Of a DNA stretch of 31,470 bases, positions 16,454 through 24,265 are shown one piece after another. The position numbers and the translations under genes were made by a program. The notes below the pieces were generated by a model. The model was not told where the DNA came from. It saw only the letters and a program-made list of their open reading frames with translations, and did no database searches. Every line of letters starts with the position of its first letter. Within the stretch, counting starts at the first letter, position 1. The stretch comes from CAZEQL01 sp964514415 (lineage in GTDB: Bacteria > Chloroflexota > Dehalococcoidia > GIF9 > AB-539-J10), in contig CAZEQL010000007.1 of NCBI GenBank assembly GCA_964514415.1, positions 1 to 31,470 of the forward strand, read 5' to 3'.

Positions 16454-16669
16454 TTATTTCCTAGTTGCTAGCCTAGCAAAGCCAGGGATGAATACGCAGC
16501 ATAAACCGCCAGCAAAGCACCAGATACCAGCGATAATTAAGCCGACTATCCCATGGATAATGGGGCATAGGCTTAAGGCCAGGCCGACGCTAAGCAGGAT
16601 AAGTCCGCCAATAATAAAACCGTGACTCAGTATAAATTTCTTTTTAGTTAATACCTTTAGTTCCTTCAT
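16454..16669 (-). CDS. Small membrane protein
   Basis: The 71-residue product has a basic N terminus (MKELKVLTKKK) and two hydrophobic segments, about residues 13-35 and 39-62 (GFIIGGLILLSVGLALS and GIVGLIIAGIWCFAGGLCC), ending in ARLATRK. This is a helical hairpin with both ends probably cytoplasmic. AAGGAG and a G-rich run precede the ATG. It is transcribed in the direction of the nitroreductase and rtcB genes and may be the last gene of that unit. Function unknown. Confidence 0.65.
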   Translation of the reverse strand: MKELKVLTKKKFILSHGFIIGGLILLSVGLALSLCPIIHGIVGLIIAGIWCFAGGLCCVFIPGFARLATRK

Positions 16670-16731
16670 GTTACCCCCTTCTCCTTTATAGAGCTGTTTA
16701 ATTTTACTTTATCTAGGTTTAATAATCTTCA

Positions 16732-17340
16732 TCAGGCTTTGCCAATGGGCATGATATATAGAGGCTTAATCTGTTCTTCTACTTTCAGGACATTTCTTAC
16801 CTTTTCGTCGTCAAAAGCGCCGACCTCCACTGTAGCCAAACCTAGGGCTACAGCTTGAAGGTGGATATTTTCACCTACATGTCCCACTTCCATGTGGACA
16901 TATCTTTCGCCACGTCTGCCATATCTATAGGAAGTCCTGGGGTAGATGGCGCAAATAACAATATCTAGCGGGGCATTGGCAATAAACCCTTGATCCAGGG
17001 CTGCTCCGGCTAAGTCTCGCCTCAAATCACCTTGCAGATGTAGACTTAGGGAATGAGAGTCCACTTCATAGTGGTAAATGCCAACCTGTAATTCTTCTAT
17101 GGCTTGCTTGCCGATAAGCACAAAAATTTCCAAAGGATAGGTAGCTCCAGCGCTGGGTGTTGCTCTAAGTTTTCTAGCTCCAGTGATGCCTTGAGCTGAC
17201 CAGAGAATTTGGCTTAGTTGAAACAGAGTTAATGGTTCTGACTGGTATCTTCGAACCGACCTGCGGTTTGCTATCGCCTCTTCTAATGAGACATTGCCTT
17301 TTAGTTGAGGAGGTGGAAGCTTTATTACGCTTTGTTTCAT
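16732..17340 (-). CDS. SagB/ThcOx-type nitroreductase-family oxidoreductase
   Basis: The 202-residue FMN-binding nitroreductase-fold protein has the start IANRRSVRRYQSEPLTLFQL and the SagB-like segment QILWSAQGITG, then TPSAGATYPLEIFVLIG. The C-terminal part HVGENIHLQAVALGLATVEVG is also typical. SagB relatives oxidise azolines in peptide natural products, but many single-gene members exist with no cyclodehydratase, and none is seen here, so the substrate is open. The ATG directly abuts the dispersed repeat at 17342-17407, which supplies only a weak GAAGAA ribosome site. It lies 75 bases downstream of rtcB on the same strand. Confidence 0.85.
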   Translation of the reverse strand: MKQSVIKLPPPQLKGNVSLEEAIANRRSVRRYQSEPLTLFQLSQILWSAQGITGARKLRATPSAGATYPLEIFVLIGKQAIEELQVGIYHYEVDSHSLSLHLQGDLRRDLAGAALDQGFIANAPLDIVICAIYPRTSYRYGRRGERYVHMEVGHVGENIHLQAVALGLATVEVGAFDDEKVRNVLKVEEQIKPLYIMPIGKA

Positions 17341-17341
17341 A

Positions 17342-17407
17342 CAAGATTCTTCACGGAGTTTATCCTGAGCAAGATTCTTCGGTCGCTTTGCTCCCGCAGA
17401 ATGACAA
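17342..17407. repeat. Dispersed REP/MITE-like intergenic repeat, copy B
   Basis: The element contains CAAGATTCTTC twice, at 17342-17352 and 17370-17380, and on the minus strand begins TTGTCATTCTGCGGGAGC. It fills the gap between the rtcB stop and the nitroreductase start. It shares the TTGTCA-NN-CTG start and CGAAGAATC core with 2395-2437. Confidence 0.5.
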
Positions 17408-17414
17408 ATAACAC

Positions 17415-18872
17415 TTAACCTTTGATGACACCTAGGGGAACAGTCATGGCTACTTTTTTAGCAATGCCAGCTTGATGAACTACCTCAATTACTTCAGTGA
17501 CATCTTTGTAAGCCTGGGATGCTTCCTCAGCTAGCTCAGGTATGCTCCCTGTTCTAACAGTGATGCCCCTATCTTGTAATTTCCGAAGTACATCCCTGCC
17601 TTTCAAAATTCGCTTGGCAGCACTGCGACTTAGCATTCTGCCAGCACCATGGCAGGTAGAGCCAAAAGTCTCTTCCATAGCTTTCTCTGTGCCCACAGCA
17701 ATAAAAGAGCAACGCCCCATATCACCGGGGATAAGCACAGGTTGTCCTATCTCCTTATAGCATTGAGGAACGTCTTTATGCCCCCTTGGGAAAGCCCTGG
17801 TAGCGCCCTTGCGATGGACACAAACCTTAAGTTTGTGCCCATCCACTGTATGTTCCTCTATCTTGGCGATGTTGTGGGCAACATCATAAATTTGCTTCAT
17901 GCCAAGTTCTTCGGGGTTTTTGCCAAAGACTTTAGAGAAGCTTTCCCTAACCCAGTGAGTGATACATTGCCGATTGTTCCAAGCATAATTGGCAGCACAT
18001 GCCATAGCAGCTAGATAGTCTTTGCCTTCTTGTGATTCGATAGGAGCACAGGCGAGTTGGCGGTCAGGAAGTTTTATTCCGTACCTTACTACTGCTTCTT
18101 CCATGACGCGCAGATGGTCGGTGCACACTTGATGGCCGAAGCCACGGGAGCCAGTATGAATCAGAACTAATATTTGTCCCAGATCGGTAATGCCCATAAC
18201 ACTGGCTATATGAGAGTCAAAGATTTCCTTCACTACCTGAACTTCAAGAAAATGATTACCTGACCCCAGTGTGCCTGCTTGGGGCATGCCTCTCTTTATC
18301 GCCTTGTCGCTAATCTTACTTGGGTTAGCTCCTTTTAGGCAGCCACCTTCCTCAGTGACCTCTAAGTCCTCTTCATAACCTAAACCATGCCTCACCGCCC
18401 AGCGGGATCCTTCAACCATTAATTGTTCCATCTCTTTTCGGCTTACCTTTATCTTTCCCTCAGAGCCCAAGCCTGATGGTACATTCCTGAACAGCTCATC
18501 AATAAGCTGGTTGATCTTAAGTTTCACTTCAGTTTCGTGGAGATTGGTGCGTAACAACCTTACACCACAATTGATGTCATAACCTACTCCGCCGGGAGAA
18601 ATTACGCCGTTTTTGATATCCATTGCCGCTACTCCACCTATGGGGAAGCCGTAACCCCAGTGAATATCTGGCATAGCCAGGGAAAAATTAACTATCCCGG
18701 GGAGAAAGGCAACGTTGGCAACTTGTTCTGGTGTTTGCTCTTCATGTAGGGATTCCAGCATGTCTTCACTGGCATAGATTAAACCAGGGACTCTCATGCC
18801 GGGCTTATAGCTCTGAGGAATTTGCCAGCGATAATTATCTATCTTAATAAGTTGCCCTTGCCATTGTGGCAT
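17415..18872 (-). CDS. rtcB: RNA-splicing ligase RtcB
   Basis: RtcB joins RNA 2',3'-cyclic phosphate or 3'-phosphate ends to 5'-OH ends using GTP and Mn2+. The 485 residues show MPDIHWGYGFPIGGVAAMD, the metal-binding GGVGYDINCGVRLL, GSGNHFLEVQ, IHTGSRGFGHQV and the guanylylated-histidine motif STCHGAGRMLSR. The full length and all motifs indicate an active ligase. Its activator archease is encoded ten bases upstream, the classic pairing. In bacteria RtcB acts in RNA repair rather than tRNA splicing. Confidence 0.97.
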   Translation of the reverse strand: MPQWQGQLIKIDNYRWQIPQSYKPGMRVPGLIYASEDMLESLHEEQTPEQVANVAFLPGIVNFSLAMPDIHWGYGFPIGGVAAMDIKNGVISPGGVGYDINCGVRLLRTNLHETEVKLKINQLIDELFRNVPSGLGSEGKIKVSRKEMEQLMVEGSRWAVRHGLGYEEDLEVTEEGGCLKGANPSKISDKAIKRGMPQAGTLGSGNHFLEVQVVKEIFDSHIASVMGITDLGQILVLIHTGSRGFGHQVCTDHLRVMEEAVVRYGIKLPDRQLACAPIESQEGKDYLAAMACAANYAWNNRQCITHWVRESFSKVFGKNPEELGMKQIYDVAHNIAKIEEHTVDGHKLKVCVHRKGATRAFPRGHKDVPQCYKEIGQPVLIPGDMGRCSFIAVGTEKAMEETFGSTCHGAGRMLSRSAAKRILKGRDVLRKLQDRGITVRTGSIPELAEEASQAYKDVTEVIEVVHQAGIAKKVAMTVPLGVIKG

Positions 18873-18882
18873 ATCTTAACTC

Positions 18883-19311
18883 CTAGATATCGAAAATTAT
18901 TCGTGCCTTATAGCCACTACTATCTTTATCCACTTTCAACATATGATATGTGGCTGCTTTTACCCCCGTCTTTATCTTATGTCTTTGAGGGTCAAAGTTT
19001 TCTCCATAACAGGTAGCCTTAAGCTGGTTATGGCTTAAACTCTCAATTTTAAACCTGTTAAACAAGATGTGCTCAGCATCAAAGAGGTAGATAAGCTCGT
19101 TGAGCCATTCTACAAGCAAGCTATCTTCATCTTCACTGCTTATCTCGAGGTTACGTCGCAATTTCTCCTTGATGTTTTTGGTATCTGTGATTAAGTTAAA
19201 CAAAGCCATGGCGGCGTTAGAAAAGAGCTCCTTGATATCCATCCCATAGGCGATGATGCCAACATCAGCAGTATGGTCAATGATTTCAAAAGCCCCTTTC
19301 CTTATTGTCAT
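18883..19311 (-). CDS. Archease, RtcB cofactor
   Basis: Archease speeds RtcB guanylylation and allows multiple turnovers. The 142-residue protein has the family start FEIIDHTADVGIIAYG, the DEDSLLVEWLNELIYLFD core and the end TYHMLKVDKDSSGYKARIIFDI, where conserved Asp residues bind metal. The start is ATG with a weak upstream GGGA. It is the first gene of the archease-rtcB pair; a strong hairpin separates it from the gene upstream. Confidence 0.94.
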   Translation of the reverse strand: MTIRKGAFEIIDHTADVGIIAYGMDIKELFSNAAMALFNLITDTKNIKEKLRRNLEISSEDEDSLLVEWLNELIYLFDAEHILFNRFKIESLSHNQLKATCYGENFDPQRHKIKTGVKAATYHMLKVDKDSSGYKARIIFDI

Positions 19312-19346
19312 TTATTGTTATTCCCAGCTCAAATTCTGAGTGAAAT

Positions 19347-19379
19347 GAAGAGAAGGGGAAAATCTAGCCCCTTCTCTTC
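19347..19379 (-). terminator. Strong stem-loop, probable terminator
   Basis: A perfect 12-base-pair inverted repeat, GAAGAGAAGGGG at 19347-19358 and CCCCTTCTCTTC at 19368-19379, surrounds a nine-base loop. On the minus strand it follows the 107-residue gene and is trailed by ATTTCATTTC; on the plus strand by TGGTTTCTTTC. It probably ends transcription of 19448-19771 before archease. Confidence 0.65.
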
Positions 19380-19447
19380 TGGTTTCTTTCTATCGTCGGA
19401 ATTCAAAATTAGGATGACAGCTAAACGCTTTCATGCCGTGGGGTATA

Positions 19448-19771
19448 TTATTTCTTATCTACGTTCTCATCTAAGTAAAGTCTCACCTTTGCGGCATCTT
19501 TTTCTTCCTGTTCGATTGGGCAAATAATGCCTCGTTTCAAAAGCTGAGTTAAGGCTTCTACTTGATTGTCACGCAGCACAAAAGCATGCTTAGGTTTGGA
19601 GCGAATGTCTAGCTCCTCCAAGGTCTTCGCCTTTTTCTCGTTTATCGCCCCGTGTTCACGGAAGCGTTCAACGATCTCTACAGCAGCCCGATGAAGCTGC
19701 TTCGTTCTTATCCAGAATGCCAATGCTACCAGAGCTACCATGCCTATAATGATGATAATACTGATGTCCAT
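19448..19771 (-). CDS. Small single-pass membrane protein
   Basis: The 107-residue protein begins with one hydrophobic helix (ISIIIIIGMVALVALAFWI, residues 3-21), followed by a charged, helical cytoplasmic region containing LEELDIRSKPKHAFVLRDNQ and LLKRGIICPIEQEEKD. The last part resembles a small winged-helix or regulatory module, but I cannot place it in a family. AAGG lies nine bases before the ATG. It is bounded by an extended -10 promoter upstream and a strong hairpin downstream, so it appears to be a single-gene transcript. Confidence 0.7.
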   Translation of the reverse strand: MDISIIIIIGMVALVALAFWIRTKQLHRAAVEIVERFREHGAINEKKAKTLEELDIRSKPKHAFVLRDNQVEALTQLLKRGIICPIEQEEKDAAKVRLYLDENVDKK

Positions 19772-19838
19772 AACTTTAACCTTCCGTTGTAAAGCTTAAA
19801 ATAGAGTTTCGTTTCTTATATATGTTCTCTTATTACTT

Positions 19839-19847
19839 ATTATATCA
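19839..19847 (-). promoter_or_regulatory. Extended -10 promoter for the 107-residue protein
   Basis: The minus strand reads TGATATAAT, a consensus -10 box with the TG extension. It lies about 70 bases upstream of the ATG at 19771. No clear -35 box is seen, as is usual for extended -10 promoters. Confidence 0.5.
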
Positions 19848-19899
19848 AAATGATAGCCAGTATCTCTATTTATTTCGCTTTGTAAGGAAAAATTTAATT

Positions 19900-19928
19900 T
19901 TGCACTTGGTTAAAGCTGATGTTACAAT
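19900..19928 (+). promoter_or_regulatory. Promoter of the former dcd gene, likely now serving rib
   Basis: TTGCAC at 19900-19905, a 17-base spacer and TACAAT at 19923-19928 form a reasonable promoter ten bases before the dcd start codon. No better promoter is seen between here and ribD, so the rib operon probably uses it. That inference is untested. Confidence 0.5.
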
Positions 19929-19937
19929 GCTAAGAAC

Positions 19938-20172
19938 ATGGTGCTTAGCGATCGAATAACAAAGGAGGAGATTGCTAAGGGGAGAATAGTTATTGATCCT
20001 CTGAATCTAGTTTGTATTCAGTTGTGGCTAAGTTACCAGAGCTCTGTATTATCAAATGGCGATTGGCCAAATCTCTTTCCTACGCTTGACTTCTCCTGTG
20101 GAAAGATTATATGGTTCTACTGAGTTAAAAAGTAAATATCAGAAACAAAGTGAGCCTACCACTACTAGATAG
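19938..20172 (+). pseudogene. dcd: dCTP deaminase remnant, internally deleted
   Basis: The first ~28 codons after ATG 19938 read MVLSDRITKEEIAKGRIVID and then PL, the Dcd N-terminus. In another frame, the codons ending at TAG 20170-20172 give ALYYQMAIGQISFLRLTSP, then VERLYGSTELKSKYQKQSEP and TTTR, matching the Dcd C-terminus (LYPGMKIGQ, PYGS, SKYQGQ, PTPSR). Intact Dcd has about 185 residues; roughly 100 middle residues, including the catalytic serine/glutamate region, are missing and the ends are out of frame. Substitutions at usually conserved positions (PYG to LYG, YQGQ to YQKQ) also show decay. It lies between its promoter and ribD. Confidence 0.88.
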
Positions 20173-20199
20173 TATAAGGAATTTCTCAAGGAGAAATAA

Positions 20200-21327
20200 G
20201 TGTTAATGCATCCTCGAGATTATATGGAATATGCTCTCTCTTTGGCTAGACTGGCTACAGGATATACCAGCCCCAACCCAGCGGTAGGAGCAGTAATTGT
20301 TAAAGATGGAATTGTGGTAGGTATGGGATATACACAACCGGTGGGTTCTGACCATGCTGAGGTGATGGCACTTCGGCAAGCGGGTGACAGGGCGCGGGGT
20401 GCTACTATGCATGTTACCTTGGAGCCGTGCTGTCATTTTGGGCGTACTCCGCCTTGCACCCAAGCTATAATTGATGCCGGTGTCGCAGAGGTTCATATAG
20501 CGTTGCTTGACCCAAATCCATTGATTTCGGAGCGTGGGGTAAGGGAGCTAAATGAAGCTGGCATTAAGACCTGTGTAGGTGCATGTCAGCAAGAAGCTTA
20601 TGAGATAAACGAGGCGTATATTAAATATATTACCACGGGCTTACCCTTTGTTATGGCTAAATTTGCCATGAGCATTGATGGTAAGATTGCTACTAGAACT
20701 GGTGATTCTAGGTGGATAGGGAGTGATGGGGCAAGGAAGTATGTGTATACTTTACGCTATACTGTCGATGCTATAATGGTAGGAGTAAATACTGTTATTG
20801 TTGATAATCCTCGCCTCACTGCTAGAGGATGTGGTGGCAAAGGCGGCACGGGAAAGAAGCAACCGCTACGTCTAGTTGTTGATAGTAAAGGGAGAGTACC
20901 GTTGGATGCTCACATTTTTGAGCAACCGGGGGAAGTTTTGCTTGCCGTGGTGGAACCTTTTGACCATGAAAAGAAAGAGGAATTTACTCAGACAGGTGCT
21001 GAAGTGCTGGAAGTGCCAGGCGAGGGGGGCTTGGTAGATATTGAGGCGTTATTGAGGATACTGGGGAAACGAGAAGTTGTCGCCATTCTAGTGGAAGGAG
21101 GGGGCAAGCTTCTTGGTTCGCTTTTTGACCACCATTTAGTGGACAAAGTGTTAGCTTTCATTTCGCCAATCATCATTGGTGGTGATAAGGCTAAGAGTGC
21201 GGTGGGAGGGAATGGAGTTAATAACATAGCTGAGGCTTTACACCTTAATCAAGTTAGTATGAGGAGTTTCGGCGATGATATATTAGTCAGCGGATACGTG
21301 AAGGAGGGAATCCCGAAGGAATCTTAG
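20200..21327 (+). CDS. ribD: Bifunctional diaminohydroxyphosphoribosylaminopyrimidine deaminase / uracil reductase
   Basis: RibD carries out the second and third steps of riboflavin synthesis. The 375 residues comprise an N-terminal zinc deaminase domain with HAEVMAL and PCCHFGRTPPC, then a C-terminal reductase domain starting FVMAKFAMSIDGKIATRTGD and containing VEGGGKLLGSL. GTG 20200 is six bases after AAGGAG (20188-20193) and is preferred over ATG 20206. It starts the rib operon; the leader is the dcd remnant and contains no FMN riboswitch that I can recognise. Confidence 0.96.
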   Translation: MLMHPRDYMEYALSLARLATGYTSPNPAVGAVIVKDGIVVGMGYTQPVGSDHAEVMALRQAGDRARGATMHVTLEPCCHFGRTPPCTQAIIDAGVAEVHIALLDPNPLISERGVRELNEAGIKTCVGACQQEAYEINEAYIKYITTGLPFVMAKFAMSIDGKIATRTGDSRWIGSDGARKYVYTLRYTVDAIMVGVNTVIVDNPRLTARGCGGKGGTGKKQPLRLVVDSKGRVPLDAHIFEQPGEVLLAVVEPFDHEKKEEFTQTGAEVLEVPGEGGLVDIEALLRILGKREVVAILVEGGGKLLGSLFDHHLVDKVLAFISPIIIGGDKAKSAVGGNGVNNIAEALHLNQVSMRSFGDDILVSGYVKEGIPKES

Positions 21328-21347
21328 ATCTTCATGGGTGTAGTGGT

Positions 21348-21980
21348 ATGTTCACCGGAATAGTTGAAGAAATTGGCATAGTTAGGGAAACAAGCCCAAG
21401 CCACTTAGCCTTTGAAGCTCATAGGATACTCGAGGGAACTAAAATAGGTGATAGTGTAGCTGTTAACGGTGTGTGCTTAACGGTTAATTCTCTGAGTGGC
21501 TATAGCCTTGGTGTTGATGTCATGCCTGAGACGTTACGCTGCACTAATCTTGGTGGACTTCACTATAGTGACCAAGTAAATCTAGAAAGGGCGTTGGTAG
21601 TAGGTGGGCGGCTTGGCGGCCATCTGGTATCGGGACATGTTGAAGATACAGGAGAGGTAGTGAAGGTAAACATTGAAGGGACTGCACGTATTATGAAGAT
21701 TTGGGTACAGGCAAAACTAATGCCCTATATGGTGGATAAAGGCTTTATTGCTATTGATGGTGTCAGCCTCACTATTGTTGTGCTTGATGATTTTTCCATT
21801 GCTGTGTCTCTAGTAGACTATACTTTGGAACATACTATCTTGGGAAATAGAAAACCTGGTGACATAGTCAATTTAGAGACGGACATCATGGCTAAATATG
21901 TAGAAAGGATTGAGAAGCGAAAAAATAAAGGCTTAACCTTCGATTTTCTTAAGGAATATGGATTTGTGGAGGGACTTTAA
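21348..21980 (+). CDS. ribE: Riboflavin synthase, alpha subunit
   Basis: This enzyme dismutates two 6,7-dimethyl-8-ribityllumazine molecules to riboflavin. The 210-residue protein consists of two lumazine-binding barrels: the first starts MFTGIVEEIG and contains GDSVAVNGVCLTV, the second contains GFIAIDGVSLTIV. GGHLVSGHVEDTGEV separates them. Both barrels are complete. The spacing after ribD is 20 bases with a weak GGGTG ribosome site; the stop is one base before ribBA. Confidence 0.95.
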   Translation: MFTGIVEEIGIVRETSPSHLAFEAHRILEGTKIGDSVAVNGVCLTVNSLSGYSLGVDVMPETLRCTNLGGLHYSDQVNLERALVVGGRLGGHLVSGHVEDTGEVVKVNIEGTARIMKIWVQAKLMPYMVDKGFIAIDGVSLTIVVLDDFSIAVSLVDYTLEHTILGNRKPGDIVNLETDIMAKYVERIEKRKNKGLTFDFLKEYGFVEGL

Positions 21981-21981
21981 G

Positions 21982-23214
21982 ATGTTGGCTACTATACCGG
22001 AGGCAATTGAAGATATGGAGGCGGGTAAATTTGTCATAATTGTTGATGATGAGTTTCGCGAAAATGAAGGTGATTTAGCAATAGCCGCGGAAAAAGTTAC
22101 TCCTGAGGCCATAAATTTTATGGCCAGATATGGGCGGGGACTAATTTGCCTTTCTATTATTGGTCAGAGGCTTGATGAATTAGCAATACCGATGATGGTT
22201 CAGAATAATACTTCACGACATTCTACTGCCTTCACAGTGTCTATTGAGGCAAGGGATAAAGTGACTACTGGTATTTCTGCCTTTGATCGAGCACAAACCA
22301 TAAAAACAGTACTCGATCCCAATACTAAACCAGATGACCTGCTTCAACCAGGGCATGTGTTTCCTATTCGAGCCAGGGAAGGTGGGGTATTAGTACGAGC
22401 AGGGCACACAGAAGCCATTATTGACTTGGCTAGGTTGGCTGGACTCTATCCTGCCGGTGTCATATGTGAAGTTATGAACGAAGATGGTACTATGGCACGT
22501 TTACCTCAGCTTGAGGCTATGGCTGATAAGCATAATTTAAGGATTATAACCATTGCTGAGTTGATTGCTCATCGGCGTCGGCATGAAAAACTGATACAAA
22601 GGGTAGCTGAGGCTAAGCTGCCCACTAAATATGGCGACTTCACCGCCATTGCTTATAAAAGTATTGTTGATACTGCTGAGCATGTTGCTTTAGTCAAAGG
22701 TGATATATCAGGTGATGAGCCAGTGTTGGTACGCGTCCACAGTGAATGTCTTACTGGGGATGTCTTTGGCAGTTTGAGGTGTGATTGTGGTGAGCAGGTT
22801 GCTTTGGCGATGCAAAACATAGCTGAAGAGGATCGAGGTGTTCTCCTTTACATGAGGCAAGAAGGAAGAGGGATTGGATTTCACAATAAACTTCGCGCCT
22901 ATGCGCTCCAGGACCAGGGAATGGACACCGTGGAAGCAAATATAGCTTTGGGTTTTGCTCCAGATTTAAGGGATTATGGAATTGGTGCCCAAATCTTAGC
23001 TGATTTAGGTTTACATAATATTCGACTGCTTACTAATAATCCCAAAAAGGTGGTTGGGTTGGAAAGCTATGGACTTAGGATAGTGGAGCTTGTGTCACTG
23101 ATAACTCCGTCCAACCCTTATAATATTCATTATCTGGAAACCAAGCAAAAGAAGCTGGGGCATCTTCTAGGCATACAGGAAGAAAATGCTGAATCTAAAA
23201 TCGTAAATATTTAG
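21982..23214 (+). CDS. ribBA: 3,4-dihydroxy-2-butanone-4-phosphate synthase / GTP cyclohydrolase II
   Basis: This fused enzyme makes both riboflavin precursors, from ribulose 5-phosphate and GTP. The N-terminal half has VDDEFRENEGDLAIAAE, TAFTVSIEA and REGGVLVRAGHTEA. The C-terminal half has the zinc site SECLTGDVFGSLRCDCGEQ and RQEGRGIGFHNKLRAYALQD. All motifs are intact, so both activities are expected. I chose ATG 21982 because GGAGGG (21968-21973) lies eight bases before it; an upstream in-frame ATG at 21958 lies inside ribE and has no site. Confidence 0.96.
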   Translation: MLATIPEAIEDMEAGKFVIIVDDEFRENEGDLAIAAEKVTPEAINFMARYGRGLICLSIIGQRLDELAIPMMVQNNTSRHSTAFTVSIEARDKVTTGISAFDRAQTIKTVLDPNTKPDDLLQPGHVFPIRAREGGVLVRAGHTEAIIDLARLAGLYPAGVICEVMNEDGTMARLPQLEAMADKHNLRIITIAELIAHRRRHEKLIQRVAEAKLPTKYGDFTAIAYKSIVDTAEHVALVKGDISGDEPVLVRVHSECLTGDVFGSLRCDCGEQVALAMQNIAEEDRGVLLYMRQEGRGIGFHNKLRAYALQDQGMDTVEANIALGFAPDLRDYGIGAQILADLGLHNIRLLTNNPKKVVGLESYGLRIVELVSLITPSNPYNIHYLETKQKKLGHLLGIQEENAESKIVNI

Positions 23215-23277
23215 GATTTAGAGAGATGTCGTTGTGAGCAAAACGAAGCAATCTCATTTAGAGTTTGGAGGTGATCG

Positions 23278-23745
23278 ATGGTTAAGTACTATGAAGGGCA
23301 GTTACTAGGAAAAGGTCTCAAATTTGCCGTGCTTGTTTCCCGTTTTAACGAGTTGATAACCACGAGGCTACTTGAGGGGGCGAAAGACGCGTTGCTGCGT
23401 CACGGTGTTGATGAAGGGGATATTGATGTTGCTTGGTGTCCGGGCTGCTTAGAAATCCCAATTATAAGCAAAAAGTTAGCACAGAGTGGTAAATATGATG
23501 CTGTGATATGCCTTGGCGCAGTGATTCGTGGTGGGACTCCACACTTTGAATATGTAACTTCTGAGGTAAATAGAGGAATTGGTAGGGTGAGCTTAGACAC
23601 TGGGTTACCTGTAATACAAGGCATAATTACTGCTGATACCTTGGAGCAGGCTATTCAGAGAGCCGGGACTAAAGAAGGCAATAAAGGCTTTGCTGCTGCG
23701 GTAAGCGCTATTGAAATGGCGAATTTGGTTAAGGTTATTCAGTAA
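23278..23745 (+). CDS. ribH: 6,7-dimethyl-8-ribityllumazine synthase
   Basis: RibH condenses the pyrimidine and butanone intermediates and usually forms icosahedral or pentameric shells. The 155 residues contain VSRFNELITTRLLEGA, the active-site GGTPHFEYVTSEV histidine and GIITADTLEQAIQRAG. The segment that usually reads VPGAFEIP reads CPGCLEIP here. GGAGG precedes the ATG. The gene ends the rib operon and overlaps by 11 bases, tail to tail, with the minus-strand EF-Tu-like gene. Confidence 0.95.
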   Translation: MVKYYEGQLLGKGLKFAVLVSRFNELITTRLLEGAKDALLRHGVDEGDIDVAWCPGCLEIPIISKKLAQSGKYDAVICLGAVIRGGTPHFEYVTSEVNRGIGRVSLDTGLPVIQGIITADTLEQAIQRAGTKEGNKGFAAAVSAIEMANLVKVIQ

Positions 23746-23989
23746 CCTTATAGACTTTGTCACCCCGCCTCACCCTATCAGGGACTTTTATGCCGACAAG
23801 GTCGCCACGCTTGCCTTCAGAAATATCAACTCGATCAATCTGCATGGATTCGACAGGAAGTTCTATGTCTGTAGTACTGCCTTTGATATGGATTTTATCT
23901 TTTATTTTCAACGTGCCACTTAACTCTATGCCGGCTACCACAGGTTTAGCAAAAAAATCAGTTACTTTACCAATCTCTATCTCTGGCAA
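23735..23989 (-). CDS. EF-Tu domain-2-like small beta-barrel protein
   Basis: The product of about 84 residues (PEIEIGKVTDFFAKPVVAGI, then ELSGTLKIKDKIHIKG and VGIKVPDRVRRGDKVYKV) has the strand order of EF-Tu/EF-G domain 2. The annotation in other genomes is usually translation elongation factor-like protein, with no defined role. There is no GTPase domain. The minus strand reads GGGAGGTG, then TTG three bases on and a second TTG nine bases on; I prefer the second (23987-23989) for spacing. Its 3' end overlaps the ribH 3' end. Confidence 0.75.
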   Translation of the reverse strand: MPEIEIGKVTDFFAKPVVAGIELSGTLKIKDKIHIKGSTTDIELPVESMQIDRVDISEGKRGDLVGIKVPDRVRRGDKVYKVTE

Positions 23990-24159
23990 TTTCAAACACC
24001 TCCCTTATTCCCTTCTATAAAAATATACACCTTTCACGATTAGAAATCAATATACTGCATTGTCTATTCTAGGGTTAAGTTTGTTGATCTCGTTTAGATG
24101 GAATGAATGACACAGCTGCTTGGGGAGAAGCCCCGACACTACAAGATATAAACTGCAGT

Positions 24160-24178
24160 GGTGGGGTTTATCCCCGCC
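24160..24178. other. GC-rich hairpin in an intergenic stretch
   Basis: GGTGGGG and CCCCGCC pair with one G-T wobble around a five-base loop. A second small hairpin, GGGG-AGAAG-CCCC, lies at 24122-24134. Neither is followed by a T tract on either strand, so termination is uncertain. They lie in the 276 bases between the EF-Tu-like gene and the ferritin-like gene, where I see no other feature. Confidence 0.4.
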
Positions 24179-24265
24179 TGATACCCATAATGGCATAAAT
24201 GGCTACTTGAGATATCACGTAGCTGTTTGGACAAGCCCAATGGCGCAGGTTTATATCTGGCAATA

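Noticed and set aside
20100..20199. FMN riboswitch upstream of ribD
   Set aside because: The conserved RFN blocks are not present; the leader is explained by the dcd remnant.
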